From contig NZ_CP090207.1 in NCBI RefSeq assembly GCF_021397715.1, positions 1,922,001 through 1,986,000 on the forward strand: DNA of 64,000 nt, in the 5' to 3' direction. Of this stretch, positions 37,697 to 47,316 are shown in pieces. The notes under the pieces were generated by a model. The model searched no databases. It was not told the DNA's origin and saw only the letters and a list, made by a program, of their open reading frames with translations. The position numbers were made by a program, and so were the translations under genes. The stretch's first letter is position 1, and every line of letters begins with the position of its first letter. This DNA comes from Pantoea agglomerans. GTDB taxonomy: Bacteria; Pseudomonadota; Gammaproteobacteria; Enterobacterales; Enterobacteriaceae.

Positions 37697-37948
37697 GTCC
37701 CCGCTAAAATTAAACGTACTGCTTATCTATCCAGTTATTTTTAAATCGCCTGCCTGATATTTAGCGTCATTTGTGCATTTATTCATCACTTCCGCGCTCT
37801 GATTCACGCTTTTTGACAAATTCTGCTCACCTGACCGCAAAAAGCATCTTATTATCAGGCGATGAGGTTGGCATTTCGATCAACTCATCAGCAAACATCA
37901 ACCCGCCAGCCACGCTGGCATCACACCTAACCTACGCAGGGGATGAGC

Positions 37949-38608
37949 ATGTATCAGCATCGTAACTGGCAAGGCGCTCTGTTGGATTTTCCGGTCAGCA
38001 AAGTGGTTTGCGTTGGCAGCAACTATGCGAAACACATCAAGGAAATGGGCAGTGCCACGCCAACTGAGCCGGTGATTTTTATCAAGCCGGAAACCGCTCT
38101 GTGTGATTTACGCCAGCCGCTCTCGATTCCGGATGCGTTTGGCGAAGTCCATCATGAAGTTGAACTGGCCGTGCTGATCGGCGCGACCCTGAAGCAGGCA
38201 TCTGAAGCGCATGTGGCGCAGGCGATTGCGGGTTATGGTGTGGCGCTCGACCTGACGCTGCGTGACCTGCAGGCCGGACTGAAAAAAGCCGGACAGCCGT
38301 GGGAAAAATCCAAGGGATTCGATAACTCCTGTCCGATTTCCGGCTTTATCCCGGTGGCCGAATTTAGTGACGATCCGCAAAATACTGAACTGAAACTGCG
38401 GGTCAATGGCGAGGTGCGCCAGCACGGTTCTACCGCGGATATGATCCATAAAATCCTGCCGCTGATTGCGCACATGAGTCAGTATTTCACCCTGCGCGCT
38501 GGCGACGTGATCCTGACCGGAACGCCGGAAGGGGTCGGTCCGATGCGTTCCGGCGACACGCTGGAAGTGTCACTGGCTGGTCACGGCATCAGCACGCGCG
38601 TTCTGTAA
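37949..38608 (+). CDS. ycgM: Fumarylacetoacetate hydrolase-family protein YcgM
   Basis: A 219-residue enzyme of the FAH superfamily, which includes acylpyruvate hydrolases and oxaloacetate-handling enzymes; the natural substrate in this organism is not established. Metal-ligand motifs are VCVGSNYAKHIKEMG, EVHHEVELAVLIG and YGVALDLTLRDLQ; DNSCPISGFIP and GDVILTGTPEGVGPM complete the family pattern. AGGGG precedes ATG 37949 by six bases; the ATG at 37943 is too close to that site. ycgN follows. Confidence 0.93.
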   Translation: MYQHRNWQGALLDFPVSKVVCVGSNYAKHIKEMGSATPTEPVIFIKPETALCDLRQPLSIPDAFGEVHHEVELAVLIGATLKQASEAHVAQAIAGYGVALDLTLRDLQAGLKKAGQPWEKSKGFDNSCPISGFIPVAEFSDDPQNTELKLRVNGEVRQHGSTADMIHKILPLIAHMSQYFTLRAGDVILTGTPEGVGPMRSGDTLEVSLAGHGISTRVL

Positions 38609-38672
38609 AAACTTGCATCGCCGCACCAGAGGCTTTATAAGGTGCGGTTTACGCTAAACCCGGACAATCATC

Positions 38673-39119
38673 ATGACTGACACCCCTTTCTGGCAACACA
38701 AACGCCTGGCACAAATGAGCGATGAGGAATGGGAATCCTTGTGTGATGGTTGCGGGCAGTGCTGTCTGAACAAATTGCAGGATGCGGATACCGATGAGAT
38801 CTACTTCACCAACGTCGCCTGTAACCAGCTCAACATCAAAACCTGCCAGTGCCGCAACTATGAGCGTCGCTTTGAATATGAAGAGGATTGCATCAAGCTG
38901 ACGCGGGAAAACCTCACCACGTTCAACTGGCTGCCGCGCACCTGCGCCTATCGCCTGTTGGGTGAGGGCAAGCCGTTGCCTGCGTGGCATCCGCTGCGTG
39001 CAGGCTCAAAAAATGCGATGCACGCCCAGCGCATTTCGGTGCGATATATTGCGGTGCGGGAGAGTGAAGTACGCGACTGGGAAGATCACATCATTGATCG
39101 ACCAGACCGCAACGGCTAA
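38673..39119 (+). CDS. ycgN: YcgN (UPF0260), cysteine-cluster protein
   Basis: A 148-residue protein of unknown function with a YkgJ-type cysteine cluster: [14 protein letters not shown] near residues 24-32, [15 protein letters not shown] and EDCIKL, giving enough cysteines for a metal or iron-sulfur centre. [23 protein letters not shown] is highly conserved. It is downstream of ycgM as in E. coli and ends at a terminator shared with dsbB. Confidence 0.93.
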   Translation: MTDTPFWQHKRLAQMSDEEWESLCDGCGQCCLNKLQDADTDEIYFTNVACNQLNIKTCQCRNYERRFEYEEDCIKLTRENLTTFNWLPRTCAYRLLGEGKPLPAWHPLRAGSKNAMHAQRISVRYIAVRESEVRDWEDHIIDRPDRNG

Positions 39120-39134
39120 GCGCCGGAAAGAATT

Positions 39135-39163
39135 AAAAAAGGCTGCCGATGGCAGCCTTTTTT
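39135..39163. terminator. Bidirectional terminator between ycgN and dsbB
   Basis: Stem AAAAAAGGCTGCC/GGCAGCCTTTTTT with loop GAT. Both strands end in T runs, and the genes on each side converge. Confidence 0.92.
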
Positions 39164-39169
39164 ATGGCG

Positions 39170-39700
39170 TCAGCGGCTAAAGAGATCGCGACGTTTGGCT
39201 TTAAACGGCTGAGCAATCAGCACCAGCAGCGCCACCAGCAGATAACCGGCGAACACCACAATCATCCACTGCGGCATACTGAGCGTCAGGAAGCTCCAGC
39301 TGCGATCTGCGCAATCACCGCTGGCGAGGAACACGGACGGCAGCCACTTATCCAGCGGTAAGCCGCTCGGGAAGCGGGCAGCAAAATCACAGGTGGTAAA
39401 AGGATTGGGATGCAGCTGAATCATGGTGTGTTCATAGGAGAGACGAAGACCCTGCCAGGCGCTGTAGATCCACAACGCCAGCGCAGCCAGTCTTAATGGC
39501 GTTTTTGGCGCAATGGCACCGACCAGACCGGCACCCATCACGCCGAACAGCGCGTTGCGCTCATAGATACACATCACACAGGGTTTGAGCCCCATAACGT
39601 GCTGGAACCACAACGCAGTGAGTTCCAGCGCCAGCGCCGTCAGGGCCAGTAATAACCAGGCTCCACGACCGCGAGAACATTGATTCAGATATCGTAACAT
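39170..39700 (-). CDS. dsbB: Disulfide bond formation protein DsbB
   Basis: An inner-membrane quinone reductase that reoxidises DsbA. The 176 residues and all four functional cysteines match E. coli numbering: C41 and C44 (KPCVMC) and C104 and C130 ([15 protein letters not shown]). Four transmembrane helices are evident. It is downstream of nhaB on the same strand, as in E. coli. Confidence 0.97.
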   Translation of the reverse strand: MLRYLNQCSRGRGAWLLLALTALALELTALWFQHVMGLKPCVMCIYERNALFGVMGAGLVGAIAPKTPLRLAALALWIYSAWQGLRLSYEHTMIQLHPNPFTTCDFAARFPSGLPLDKWLPSVFLASGDCADRSWSFLTLSMPQWMIVVFAGYLLVALLVLIAQPFKAKRRDLFSR

Positions 39701-39826
39701 ATTGCATTCCCTGTAAACGTCAATGTCACGCAGTGTAAACCAAAAGCGCCGTCAAACCAGCCTGGGCCAGGGAAAAATCATGTTCAAATATGACCTGAAC
39801 CTGATCCAGACCAGGGAAAGCGTTGA

Positions 39827-41353
39827 TCAGTGTGGCGGTAACAACCATCCCATGTTGAGCATACTGTCAGTCAGCGGCAGCAGCAGAAAATGGATAGACA
39901 GATAGCCGACCAGCGACAGGACCACCGTAAACGGCAGTGCCATCCAGACCATCCGCCCATATGAGAGGCGAATCAGCGGTGCCAGTGCTGAAGTCAGCAG
40001 GAACAGGAACGCCGCCTGACCGTTAGGGGTAGCGACGGAAGGGAGATTGGTACCGGTATTAATCGCTACCGCCAGCAACTCAAACTGCTGCGCGTCAATC
40101 GCGCCGCGATCAAAGGCATGACGTGCTTCATTGATATACACCGACCCGACAAAAACGTTATCGGAAATGGAAGAGAGCAGGCCATTAAAGACGTAGAACC
40201 ATTTGAGCTGGGCCTCAGGCTCCGCGCTGAGAACGAATGAGACCAGCGGCGCAAACAGCTGTTGCTCAATGATCACCGCCACAATCGCAAAGAACACCGT
40301 CAGCAGCGCCGTGAAAGGCAGGGCTTCAGTGAATGCCTGGCCGATGGTGTGCTCATCGGTGATGCCGCACAGCGCGGTCGCCATAATGATCACCGACAGG
40401 CCAATCAGTCCCACTTCGGCCAGATGAAAGGCCAGCGCGATAATCAGCCAGATCCCAATTGCCGCCTGAATCCACAGTTTGATGGTGTCCTGACGGGTAC
40501 GCTGGGCAGCCTCCTGTTTTTCGCTCTCCTCCAGCAACTGACGTACGCTGGCGGGCAGGGTTACGCCGTAGCCAAACCATTTACACTTTTCTACCAGCAC
40601 ACTGGTCAGGATGCCGCATAGCAGCACCGGAACGGTCACCGGCGCCATACGCAGGAAAAATTGGGTAAAGTCCCAGCTGGCGGCATGGGCAATAATCAGG
40701 TTTTGCGGCTCGCCGACCATGGTCATCACGCCACCCAGCGCGGTACCGACGCCCGCCTGCATCATCAGGCTGCGCAGAAATGCCCGAAACTGCTCCAGCG
40801 TCTCACGTTGTGCCAGCGGGTGATGCTGATTTTGTGGATCGGAGGCGACGCGGTGATAGATCTGATAAAAACTGACGGCGACGCTGATCACTACTGCCAG
40901 CACCGTTAAGGCATCAAGGAAGGCGGAGAGAAAGGCGGCGGCCAGGCAGAAGGTGACGCCGAGCAGCACTTTTGACTGAATCGACAGCAGCAGCCGGGTA
41001 AAGACAAACAGCAGCAGCTGCTTCATAAAGAAAATGCCGGCCACCATAAAGATTAACAGCAGCAGCACTTCCAGGTTGTTTGCCAGCTCGGTTTTAACCT
41101 GCTCCGCGCTGGCCATGCCGATGAAAATAGCTTCCAGCGCCAGCAGACCGCCAGGCAGCAGCGGATGGCATTTAAGCGCCATACCCAGGGTGAAAATAAA
41201 CTCTGCTACTAATAACCAACCCGCAGCAAACGGGCTGACAAAAGCGTAAATTAATGGATTAACGATCAGAAAAGCCAGCATTAATCCCTTATACCAGTTG
41301 GGAGACTGGCCAAGAAAGTTCCGTTTTAACGCCTGCCCATAAGTCATATCCAT
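39827..41353 (-). CDS. nhaB: Na+/H+ antiporter NhaB
   Basis: An electrogenic sodium/proton antiporter of the inner membrane. The protein is 508 residues (513 in E. coli), with about 12 hydrophobic segments. The conserved blocks are [75 protein letters not shown] and [46 protein letters not shown] short gap relative to E. coli lies in the loop after YHRVAS. It is divergent from fadR; FadR-site involvement in nhaB is not evident. Confidence 0.96.
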   Translation of the reverse strand: MDMTYGQALKRNFLGQSPNWYKGLMLAFLIVNPLIYAFVSPFAAGWLLVAEFIFTLGMALKCHPLLPGGLLALEAIFIGMASAEQVKTELANNLEVLLLLIFMVAGIFFMKQLLLFVFTRLLLSIQSKVLLGVTFCLAAAFLSAFLDALTVLAVVISVAVSFYQIYHRVASDPQNQHHPLAQRETLEQFRAFLRSLMMQAGVGTALGGVMTMVGEPQNLIIAHAASWDFTQFFLRMAPVTVPVLLCGILTSVLVEKCKWFGYGVTLPASVRQLLEESEKQEAAQRTRQDTIKLWIQAAIGIWLIIALAFHLAEVGLIGLSVIIMATALCGITDEHTIGQAFTEALPFTALLTVFFAIVAVIIEQQLFAPLVSFVLSAEPEAQLKWFYVFNGLLSSISDNVFVGSVYINEARHAFDRGAIDAQQFELLAVAINTGTNLPSVATPNGQAAFLFLLTSALAPLIRLSYGRMVWMALPFTVVLSLVGYLSIHFLLLPLTDSMLNMGWLLPPH

Positions 41354-41564
41354 CGGAATAAGTATCCTGTTGTTGTGTATCGATTTTGCTGCAAAGAATA
41401 ATCTTTAGCAGGGTCTGGCGCAAATCGCGGCAAATTCGCCGTGAGGCAGGCCTGAAAATGGTACCTGCATCCGGTTTAAATAGTTGCGCAGGCTATATCC
41501 GCTATAGGGCGTCTGGTATGATGAGTGCCCATTACGATTAAGAAAGCAACGAGAACACACTGCT

Positions 41565-42284
41565 ATGGTCATAAAGGCTCAGAGTCCAGCGGGATTTGCT
41601 GAAGAGTATATTATTGAAAGCATCTGGAACAGCCGCTTTCCGCCAGGGTCGATTCTTCCTGCTGAACGTGAGCTTTCTGAATTGATTGGGGTTACGCGCA
41701 CCACATTACGTGAAGTGTTGCAGCGGCTGGCGCGTGATGGCTGGCTCACCATTCAGCACGGAAAACCGACCCGGGTTAACGACTTCTGGGAAACGTCCGG
41801 ACTGAACATTCTGGAAACGCTCGCCCGTCTCGATCACGACAGCGTGCCGGTGTTAATCGATAACCTGCTGTCGGTTCGCACCAACATCTCTTCCATCTTT
41901 ATCAGTCGCGCGTTGCGCCACCATCCGGAGAAAGCGCGTGCCGTGCTGGAGACCGTCGCCAGTGCCGACGATCAGGCGGATGCTTACACTGAACTCGACT
42001 ATCGGGTGTTCCGCGGTCTGGCCTTTGCTTCAGGGAATCCGATTTACGGTCTGATCCTCAATGGACTGAAAGGGCTCTATACCCGCGTCGGTCGTCACTA
42101 CTTCTCTAATCCGGAAGCTCGTCAGGTGGCGCGTGATTTTTATCTCTCGTTACTGGCGCTGTGTGACAAAGAGCCGGGCCAGGATGAAATTGTAGATGCG
42201 GTGCGCCACTACGGGCGTCGCAGCGGTGAAATCTGGCACAGTATGCAGAAAAGTATGCCAGACGATCTCAGCAGTAAACGCTAA
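41565..42284 (+). CDS. fadR: Fatty acid metabolism regulator FadR
   Basis: A GntR-family regulator that represses fad genes and activates fabA/fabB; long-chain acyl-CoA releases it from DNA. The length is 239 residues, as in E. coli. The winged-helix domain (1-72) has [41 protein letters not shown]; the acyl-CoA-binding C-terminal domain contains [18 protein letters not shown] and [22 protein letters not shown] candidate target is in front of fadD. The 3' end faces the inverted-repeat element at 42307, whose terminator would end fadR transcription. Confidence 0.97.
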   Translation: MVIKAQSPAGFAEEYIIESIWNSRFPPGSILPAERELSELIGVTRTTLREVLQRLARDGWLTIQHGKPTRVNDFWETSGLNILETLARLDHDSVPVLIDNLLSVRTNISSIFISRALRHHPEKARAVLETVASADDQADAYTELDYRVFRGLAFASGNPIYGLILNGLKGLYTRVGRHYFSNPEARQVARDFYLSLLALCDKEPGQDEIVDAVRHYGRRSGEIWHSMQKSMPDDLSSKR

Positions 42285-42306
42285 AAAGCCGGGCATCTCG
42301 CCTCAG

Positions 42307-42854
42307 GCTCGTCCGTTAAGGTTAAATTTGCAAAGGCTGTCACGGTTAAACGTGGCAGCTTTTTTTTGGGTGAGTATGCCGGAGTGCGGGCCTGCGCACC
42401 GCTGCTGCTGCCGGGCCGTCCTCGCGCCGCTCACGCGGTACCTTCGGCTTTGACGTCGTGCCGACGAGCCGTTCGGGGATCGGCCCTCCCTGGCCGGCCC
42501 CGAACTCTCCACGCTTCCCGGCGTGGCGTTCTGGCCCACCGTCACGCCTCAGCGCTGCGGATAGCCCTTTCAGCAGCAGAGGCGCTCAGGCCTTCACGCT
42601 CGTGCCCTTTTTAACAGCACGTACTGAAGTTTCAGAGCAGGCTGGGGCCGATCAGGGGCAGGCAATCCGCAGCGCTGAACATTAGCCAGGAGAGCCCGCA
42701 GGACGCGGGCGAAAGGCGGGGCGGCACAGGATGTGCCATCCCCGGCGGTCCGTCAGGCAGAGGAATGAAGTGAAGGTACCGCGCAGCGGCGCGAGGACCG
42801 CCAGCCCCTGAGCAGCACCAGACTGCGCTATCACCGATCGCTTAACTAACGAGC
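42307..42854 (-). repeat. Copy 1 of a non-coding TIR-bounded repeat (548 bp, MITE-like), with internal fold-back
   Basis: The ends are inverted repeats: GCTCGTCCGTTAAG (42307-42320) and CTTAACTAACGAGC (42841-42854), 12 of 14 matching. Its complement is collinear with the second copy at 61234-61580: 42648-42813 aligns with 61281-61446 over 166 positions with no gap and 13 differences by my count. The terminator-bearing end also matches. Copy 1 is about 200 bp longer because 42418-42562 contains a diverged inverted duplicate of its own core (for example GTCCTCGCGCCGC at 42418 against 42798, and CAGCGCTGCGGAT at 42550 against 42677), so the RNA could fold back over some 380 nt. Short frames inside have no ribosome sites. 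No transposase. It lies between convergent fadR and ycgB. Confidence 0.8.
42336..42367 (+). terminator. Terminator carried by repeat copy 1, downstream of fadR
   Basis: Stem GCTGTCACG/CGTGGCAGC with loop GTTAAA (one G-U pair), followed by eight T. It is 52 bp after the fadR stop and is the only strong terminator there. The equivalent sequence is present in copy 2. Confidence 0.9.
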
Positions 42855-42860
42855 ATCAGA

Positions 42861-42880
42861 AACCGCGTCCGGTTTTTTTT
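42861..42880 (+). terminator. Second short terminator at the far side of repeat copy 1
   Basis: Stem AACCG/CGGTT with loop CGTC, followed by eight T. It would stop transcription crossing the element toward the 3' end of ycgB. Confidence 0.6.
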
Positions 42881-42884
42881 AAAG

Positions 42885-44420
42885 TTACAGCGGCGAACCG
42901 CGTGACGGATTACGATCCAGCAATTCGACGCTGCCATCCTCGTTCTGTTGTTCCAGAATCACGTCAAAGCCCCACAAACGATGCACATGCTTCAGCACTT
43001 CGCGCCGGCTCTTATCCAGCGGCGTGCGGCTTTGCGGCACATAGCGCAGCGTCAGTGAGCGGTCACCGCGCAAATCCACATTGTAGACCTGAATGTTCGG
43101 TTCAAGATTGCTCAGGTTGTACTGTGCAGAGAGCTGCTGGCGAATGGCCCGATAACCGGCTTCATCGTGAATAGCGGCGATCTCAAGAAAGTTATTGCGG
43201 TCATCATCCAGCACGGTAAACAGGCGGAAATCGCGCATCACTTTCGGCGACAGGAACTGGCTGATAAAGCTCTCGTCCTTGAATTCACGCATCGCGAAGT
43301 GCAGAGTTTCCAGCCAGTCCGAACCGGCAATATCCGGGAACCAGTAGCGATCTTCTTCGGTGGGTGACTGACAGATACGCTTGATGTCCTGGAACATCGC
43401 GAAGCCTAAAGCATAGGGGTTAATGCCGTTATACCACTGGCTGTTATAGGGCGGCTGAAACACCACGTTGGTGTGACTGTGCAGGAACTCCATCATAAAG
43501 CGTTCCGACACTTTGCCTTCGTCATACAGATGATTCAGGATGGTGTAGTGCCAGAACGTGGCCCAGCCTTCGTTCATCACCTGAGTCTGCTTTTGCGGAT
43601 AGAAATACTGGCTCACTTTGCGCACGATGCGCAGGATCTCACGCTGCCACGGCTCCAGCAGCGGCGCGTTCTTCTCCATAAAGTAGAGCAGGTTCTCCTG
43701 TGGTTCAGAGGGATAACGCGCCGCTTCAACCTGTACCGTCTCTTTTTCACGCCGTGGCAGGGTGCGCCACAGGGTATTCACCTGGCTTTGCAGATACTCT
43801 TCCCGACTCTTCTGTCGCGCTTTCTCCTCCTGCAGCGAGATCTTCTGCGGCCGTTTATAACGATCAACGCCGTAGTTCATCAGCGCATGGCATGAGTCGA
43901 GCAGCCGTTCGACTTCTTCAACGCCGTAACGCTCCTCGCAGTCACTGATGTAATTCTTCGCAAACAGCAGGTAATCAACGATCGAACCGGCATCCGTCCA
44001 GCTGCGGAACAGGTAATTATTTTTGAAGAAAGAGTTGTGACCGTAACAGGCGTGCGCCATCACCAGCGCCTGCATGGTCATGGTGTTCTCTTCCATCAGA
44101 TAGGCGATGCAGGGATTGGAGTTAATCACAATCTCGTAGGCTAACCCCTGCTGACCATGCTTGTAGCGCTGTTCGGTTTCAATAAACTTTTTACCGAATG
44201 ACCAGTGGGAATAATTGATCGGCATACCGACGCTGGAATAAGCGTCCATCATCTGCTCAGAGGTGATCACTTCGATTTGGTGCGGATAGGTATCGAGCCG
44301 GTAGAGTTTCGCCACGCGGTCGATCTCGGCTAAATAGACATCCAGTAGTTCGAATGTCCAGTCTGGTCCGTCATTGAGTCGTTTGCTGTCCTTGATGGGA
44401 TCGTCAAAGATTGTCGTCAT
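42885..44420 (-). CDS. ycgB: SpoVR-family protein YcgB
   Basis: A 511-residue cytoplasmic protein of the SpoVR/YcgB family. Its molecular function is unproven; across bacteria it co-occurs with YeaG and YeaH as a stationary-phase/nitrogen-stress set, and in Bacillus SpoVR acts in spore cortex formation. Family blocks are WTFELLDVYLAEIDRVAKLYRLDTYPHQIEVITSEQMMDAY, GQQGLAYEIVINSNPCIAYLMEENT, MAHACYGHNSFFKNNYLF and MNEGWATFWHYTILNHLYDEGKV. The HACYGHN/EGWATFWH histidine and glutamate pattern suggests a metal site. AGAGGTG precedes ATG 44420; the frame runs to 44525 without support. Confidence 0.94.
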   Translation of the reverse strand: MTTIFDDPIKDSKRLNDGPDWTFELLDVYLAEIDRVAKLYRLDTYPHQIEVITSEQMMDAYSSVGMPINYSHWSFGKKFIETEQRYKHGQQGLAYEIVINSNPCIAYLMEENTMTMQALVMAHACYGHNSFFKNNYLFRSWTDAGSIVDYLLFAKNYISDCEERYGVEEVERLLDSCHALMNYGVDRYKRPQKISLQEEKARQKSREEYLQSQVNTLWRTLPRREKETVQVEAARYPSEPQENLLYFMEKNAPLLEPWQREILRIVRKVSQYFYPQKQTQVMNEGWATFWHYTILNHLYDEGKVSERFMMEFLHSHTNVVFQPPYNSQWYNGINPYALGFAMFQDIKRICQSPTEEDRYWFPDIAGSDWLETLHFAMREFKDESFISQFLSPKVMRDFRLFTVLDDDRNNFLEIAAIHDEAGYRAIRQQLSAQYNLSNLEPNIQVYNVDLRGDRSLTLRYVPQSRTPLDKSRREVLKHVHRLWGFDVILEQQNEDGSVELLDRNPSRGSPL

Positions 44421-44924
44421 AGCGCACCTCTTTTTTTGCAAACTGGCTGACCCGAAAGGCAACCCGTTCCGGTTATTTAAGGCTTCATCCTGAGAAAGGG
44501 AACCCGAAAAAAACTGAGCGAACACAACAATGATAGCCCACTGTCGCTTATCCGAAATGCGAACTCAAATGAATTCTTTGGCAGAAAATCATTCATAGTG
44601 GAATGACGTGGAATTTAATAGCCTTTAACTCGACCATTATTTTAAAATCCAGCATATAATCCTGTTTATAAGTTGTTTGTATGGGGTTGAATGATTCTCC
44701 TGCCAAAAGCAGATTTAACTGCTGTTGTTGTCATTTATTTCTGGCCAGGAGTGATATGGCGCATAAATCTCTGTATTTTGCCGCCTGATATGATTTTAGT
44801 TACCTGTTAAGTAAAAAAGATGTGAAATAGTTGCTGGAATTTAGAGGTGATTTCCGCTGAGTGGATCCGCTGAATGTCGCCTGATGAATAGTGAATTATG
44901 CTTTTACATGCCGGTGGGGGACAT
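44421..44924. other. AT-rich regulatory region between ycgB and dadA
   Basis: About 500 bp, strongly AT-rich from 44560 to 44850, containing the divergent promoters. In E. coli dadAX is controlled by Lrp and CRP; AT-rich Lrp-type DNA fits, but I find only a CRP half-site (TGTGA at 44821-44825). No gene is seen. Confidence 0.4.
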
Positions 44925-46226
44925 ATGCACGTTGTGATTCTGGGAAGTGGTGTGGTGGGTGCGGCGAGCGCGTGGTATCTGGCGCGTGCCGGACATCAGG
45001 TGACGGTTATCGATCGTCAGCCTGCCGCGGCGCTGGAGACCAGCGCAGGCAATGCCGGTCAGATTTCGCCGGGCTATGCGGCACCCTGGGCTGCACCGGG
45101 TGTACCGCTGAAAGCGGTTAAGTGGATGTTCCAGCGTCATGCACCGCTGGCGGTGCGGCTGGATGGCAGCAGCTTCCAGCTGGAGTGGATGTGGCAGATG
45201 TTGCGTAACTGCGATATCAACCACTATCAGCAGAATAAAAGCCGGATGGTACGCATCGCTGAATATAGCCGTGATTGCCTGAAAGCCCTGCGTGCTGAAA
45301 CCGGCATCACGTATGAAGGACGGCAGGGCGGCACGCTGCAACTGTTCCGTACGCAACAGCAGTACGACAGTGCCAGCAAAGATATCGCGGTGCTGCGTGA
45401 CGCGGGCGTACCCTACGAATTGCTGCAGGCACATGAGCTGGCGCGCGTCGAGCCGGCACTGGCCGCCACCCAGCATAAACTGACCGGCGGTCTGCGCCTG
45501 CCTAACGATGAAACTGGCGACTGCCAGTTGTTTACTCAGCGGCTGGCAAAAATGGCTGAGGAGGCGGGCGTGGTTTTCCGCTTCGGGACACCGATTGATC
45601 ATCTGCTGCGTGACGGTAACCGCATCTACGGCGTGAAGTGTGGCGAGGAGATCGTTAAAGCGGATCAGTATGTTGTGGCGCTGGGTTCCTATTCCACCGC
45701 GCTGCTGCGTAACGTGGTGGATATTCCCGTCTATCCGCTGAAAGGCTATTCACTCACCATCCCGATTAAAAATCCGGATGCTGCGCCGGTCTCAACTATT
45801 CTCGATGAAACCTACAAAGTTGCGGTAACCCGTTTTGACGATCGTATTCGGGTCGGCGGAATGGCGGAAATTGTTGGTTTTAACACCAGACTGACTGAAG
45901 CACGGCGGGAAACGCTGGAGATGGTGGTCAGTGATCTCTATCCTGAAGGCGGTCATCTGGCCCAGGCCAGTTTCTGGACCGGCTTGCGTCCAATGACGCC
46001 CGATGGCACGCCGATTGTCGGTGCCACACCGGTGTCTAACCTCTGGCTCAATACCGGTCACGGGACGCTGGGCTGGACAATGGCGTGCGGTTCGGGTCAG
46101 CTTCTTGCCGATCTGATCTCCGGTATTCAACCGGCGATTGCCGCCGATGACCTGTCGGTGTTCCGTTACTTACCCGGTTTTGTGGCCAGCGCCGCGCCGC
46201 TGCGTAACGCCAACGCTACTCGTTAA
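44925..46226 (+). CDS. dadA: D-amino acid dehydrogenase small subunit DadA
   Basis: A membrane-associated FAD enzyme that oxidises D-alanine and other D-amino acids to keto acids, passing electrons to the respiratory chain. The 433 residues begin [23 protein letters not shown] with the dinucleotide motif GSGVVG and continue [27 protein letters not shown]. The C-terminal FAD contacts are in [17 protein letters not shown] and [23 protein letters not shown] precedes ATG 44925; 44898 is an in-frame alternative. It forms an operon with dadX (19 bp gap). Confidence 0.97.
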   Translation: MHVVILGSGVVGAASAWYLARAGHQVTVIDRQPAAALETSAGNAGQISPGYAAPWAAPGVPLKAVKWMFQRHAPLAVRLDGSSFQLEWMWQMLRNCDINHYQQNKSRMVRIAEYSRDCLKALRAETGITYEGRQGGTLQLFRTQQQYDSASKDIAVLRDAGVPYELLQAHELARVEPALAATQHKLTGGLRLPNDETGDCQLFTQRLAKMAEEAGVVFRFGTPIDHLLRDGNRIYGVKCGEEIVKADQYVVALGSYSTALLRNVVDIPVYPLKGYSLTIPIKNPDAAPVSTILDETYKVAVTRFDDRIRVGGMAEIVGFNTRLTEARRETLEMVVSDLYPEGGHLAQASFWTGLRPMTPDGTPIVGATPVSNLWLNTGHGTLGWTMACGSGQLLADLISGIQPAIAADDLSVFRYLPGFVASAAPLRNANATR

Positions 46227-46245
46227 GCTTTCAGGGAGAGGAAGG

Positions 46246-47316
46246 ATGTCACGTCCGATTGTCGCTACCATCAATCAGCAGGCATTACGGCATAACCTGG
46301 CGGTGGTTCGCCAGGCCGCACCTGCATCCCGCGTCTGGTCGGTGGTTAAGGCTAACGCGTATGGTCATGGTCTGGCCCGCGTCTGGGAAAGTCTGGCTTC
46401 CACCGACGGCTTTGCGCTGCTGAATCTGGAAGAGGCGATTCTGTTGCGCGAGCAGGGCTGGAAAAAGCCGATCCTGCTGCTGGAAGGCTTTTTTCAGCCG
46501 GACGATCTGCACCTGATCGATCGCTATCGTCTCACCACCAGCGTACACAGTAACTGGCAGATTAAAGCGCTGGCTAATGCAACGCTGTCGGCACCGATCG
46601 ATATCTATCTCAAGGTCAACAGCGGCATGAACCGGCTGGGCTTTCGCCCTGAGCAGGTTAATGCGGCGTGGCAAAAATTGCGCGCGCTTAACAACGTGGC
46701 TGAGATAACACTGATGGCCCATTTCGCGGATGCGGAAAATCCCGACGGCTTAATCGCTCCGCTGCAGCGTATTGAACAGGCGGCTGAGGGGCTGACCTGT
46801 CCGCGATCGCTCGCTAACTCCGCCTGCACGCTGTGGCACCCGGAGGCGCATTATGACTGGGTTCGTCCCGGTATTATTCTCTATGGCGCGTCACCGAGCG
46901 GCGACTGGCAGGATGTTGCCGGCAGCGGACTGACGCCGGTAATGACGCTGAGCAGTGAGATCATCGGTATCCAGCAGTTACAGGCGGGCGATGGCGTCGG
47001 TTATGGCTACCGTTATCATGCGGCGCAGGCGCAGCGGATTGGCGTGGTAGCCTGTGGCTATGCGGATGGTTACCCACGTCACGCACCCAACGGCACACCG
47101 GTCAGCGTCGATGGCGTGATGACGCAGGTGGTAGGCGCGGTGTCGATGGATATGATCACCGTCGATTTAACCCCCTGTCCGCAAGCCGGCATCGGCTCGC
47201 GGGTGGAGTTATGGGGCGAACAGGTGAAGATCGATCAGGTGGCAAAAGCGGCCGGAACGGTCGGATACGAGCTGATGTGTGCGCTGGCACCTCGCGTTCC
47301 GGTTCAGCTCAGTTAA
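46246..47316 (+). CDS. dadX: Catabolic alanine racemase DadX
   Basis: A PLP enzyme converting L- to D-alanine, supplying DadA for alanine catabolism. It is 356 residues, as in E. coli. The PLP lysine is K35 in [13 protein letters not shown], and the second base tyrosine region is [23 protein letters not shown] and AGYADGYPR-type [13 protein letters not shown] follow. GGAAGG is just before ATG 46246; the open frame extends upstream within dadA, but similarity begins here. Its stop overlaps that of the converging MFS gene by 4 bp. Confidence 0.96.
   Translation: MSRPIVATINQQALRHNLAVVRQAAPASRVWSVVKANAYGHGLARVWESLASTDGFALLNLEEAILLREQGWKKPILLLEGFFQPDDLHLIDRYRLTTSVHSNWQIKALANATLSAPIDIYLKVNSGMNRLGFRPEQVNAAWQKLRALNNVAEITLMAHFADAENPDGLIAPLQRIEQAAEGLTCPRSLANSACTLWHPEAHYDWVRPGIILYGASPSGDWQDVAGSGLTPVMTLSSEIIGIQQLQAGDGVGYGYRYHAAQAQRIGVVACGYADGYPRHAPNGTPVSVDGVMTQVVGAVSMDMITVDLTPCPQAGIGSRVELWGEQVKIDQVAKAAGTVGYELMCALAPRVPVQLS

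Noticed and set aside
42366-42614. 82- and 75-codon frames inside repeat copy 1
   Set aside because: No Shine-Dalgarno, Arg/Ala/Pro-rich composition typical of GC-rich non-coding DNA, and the frames are not kept in copy 2.
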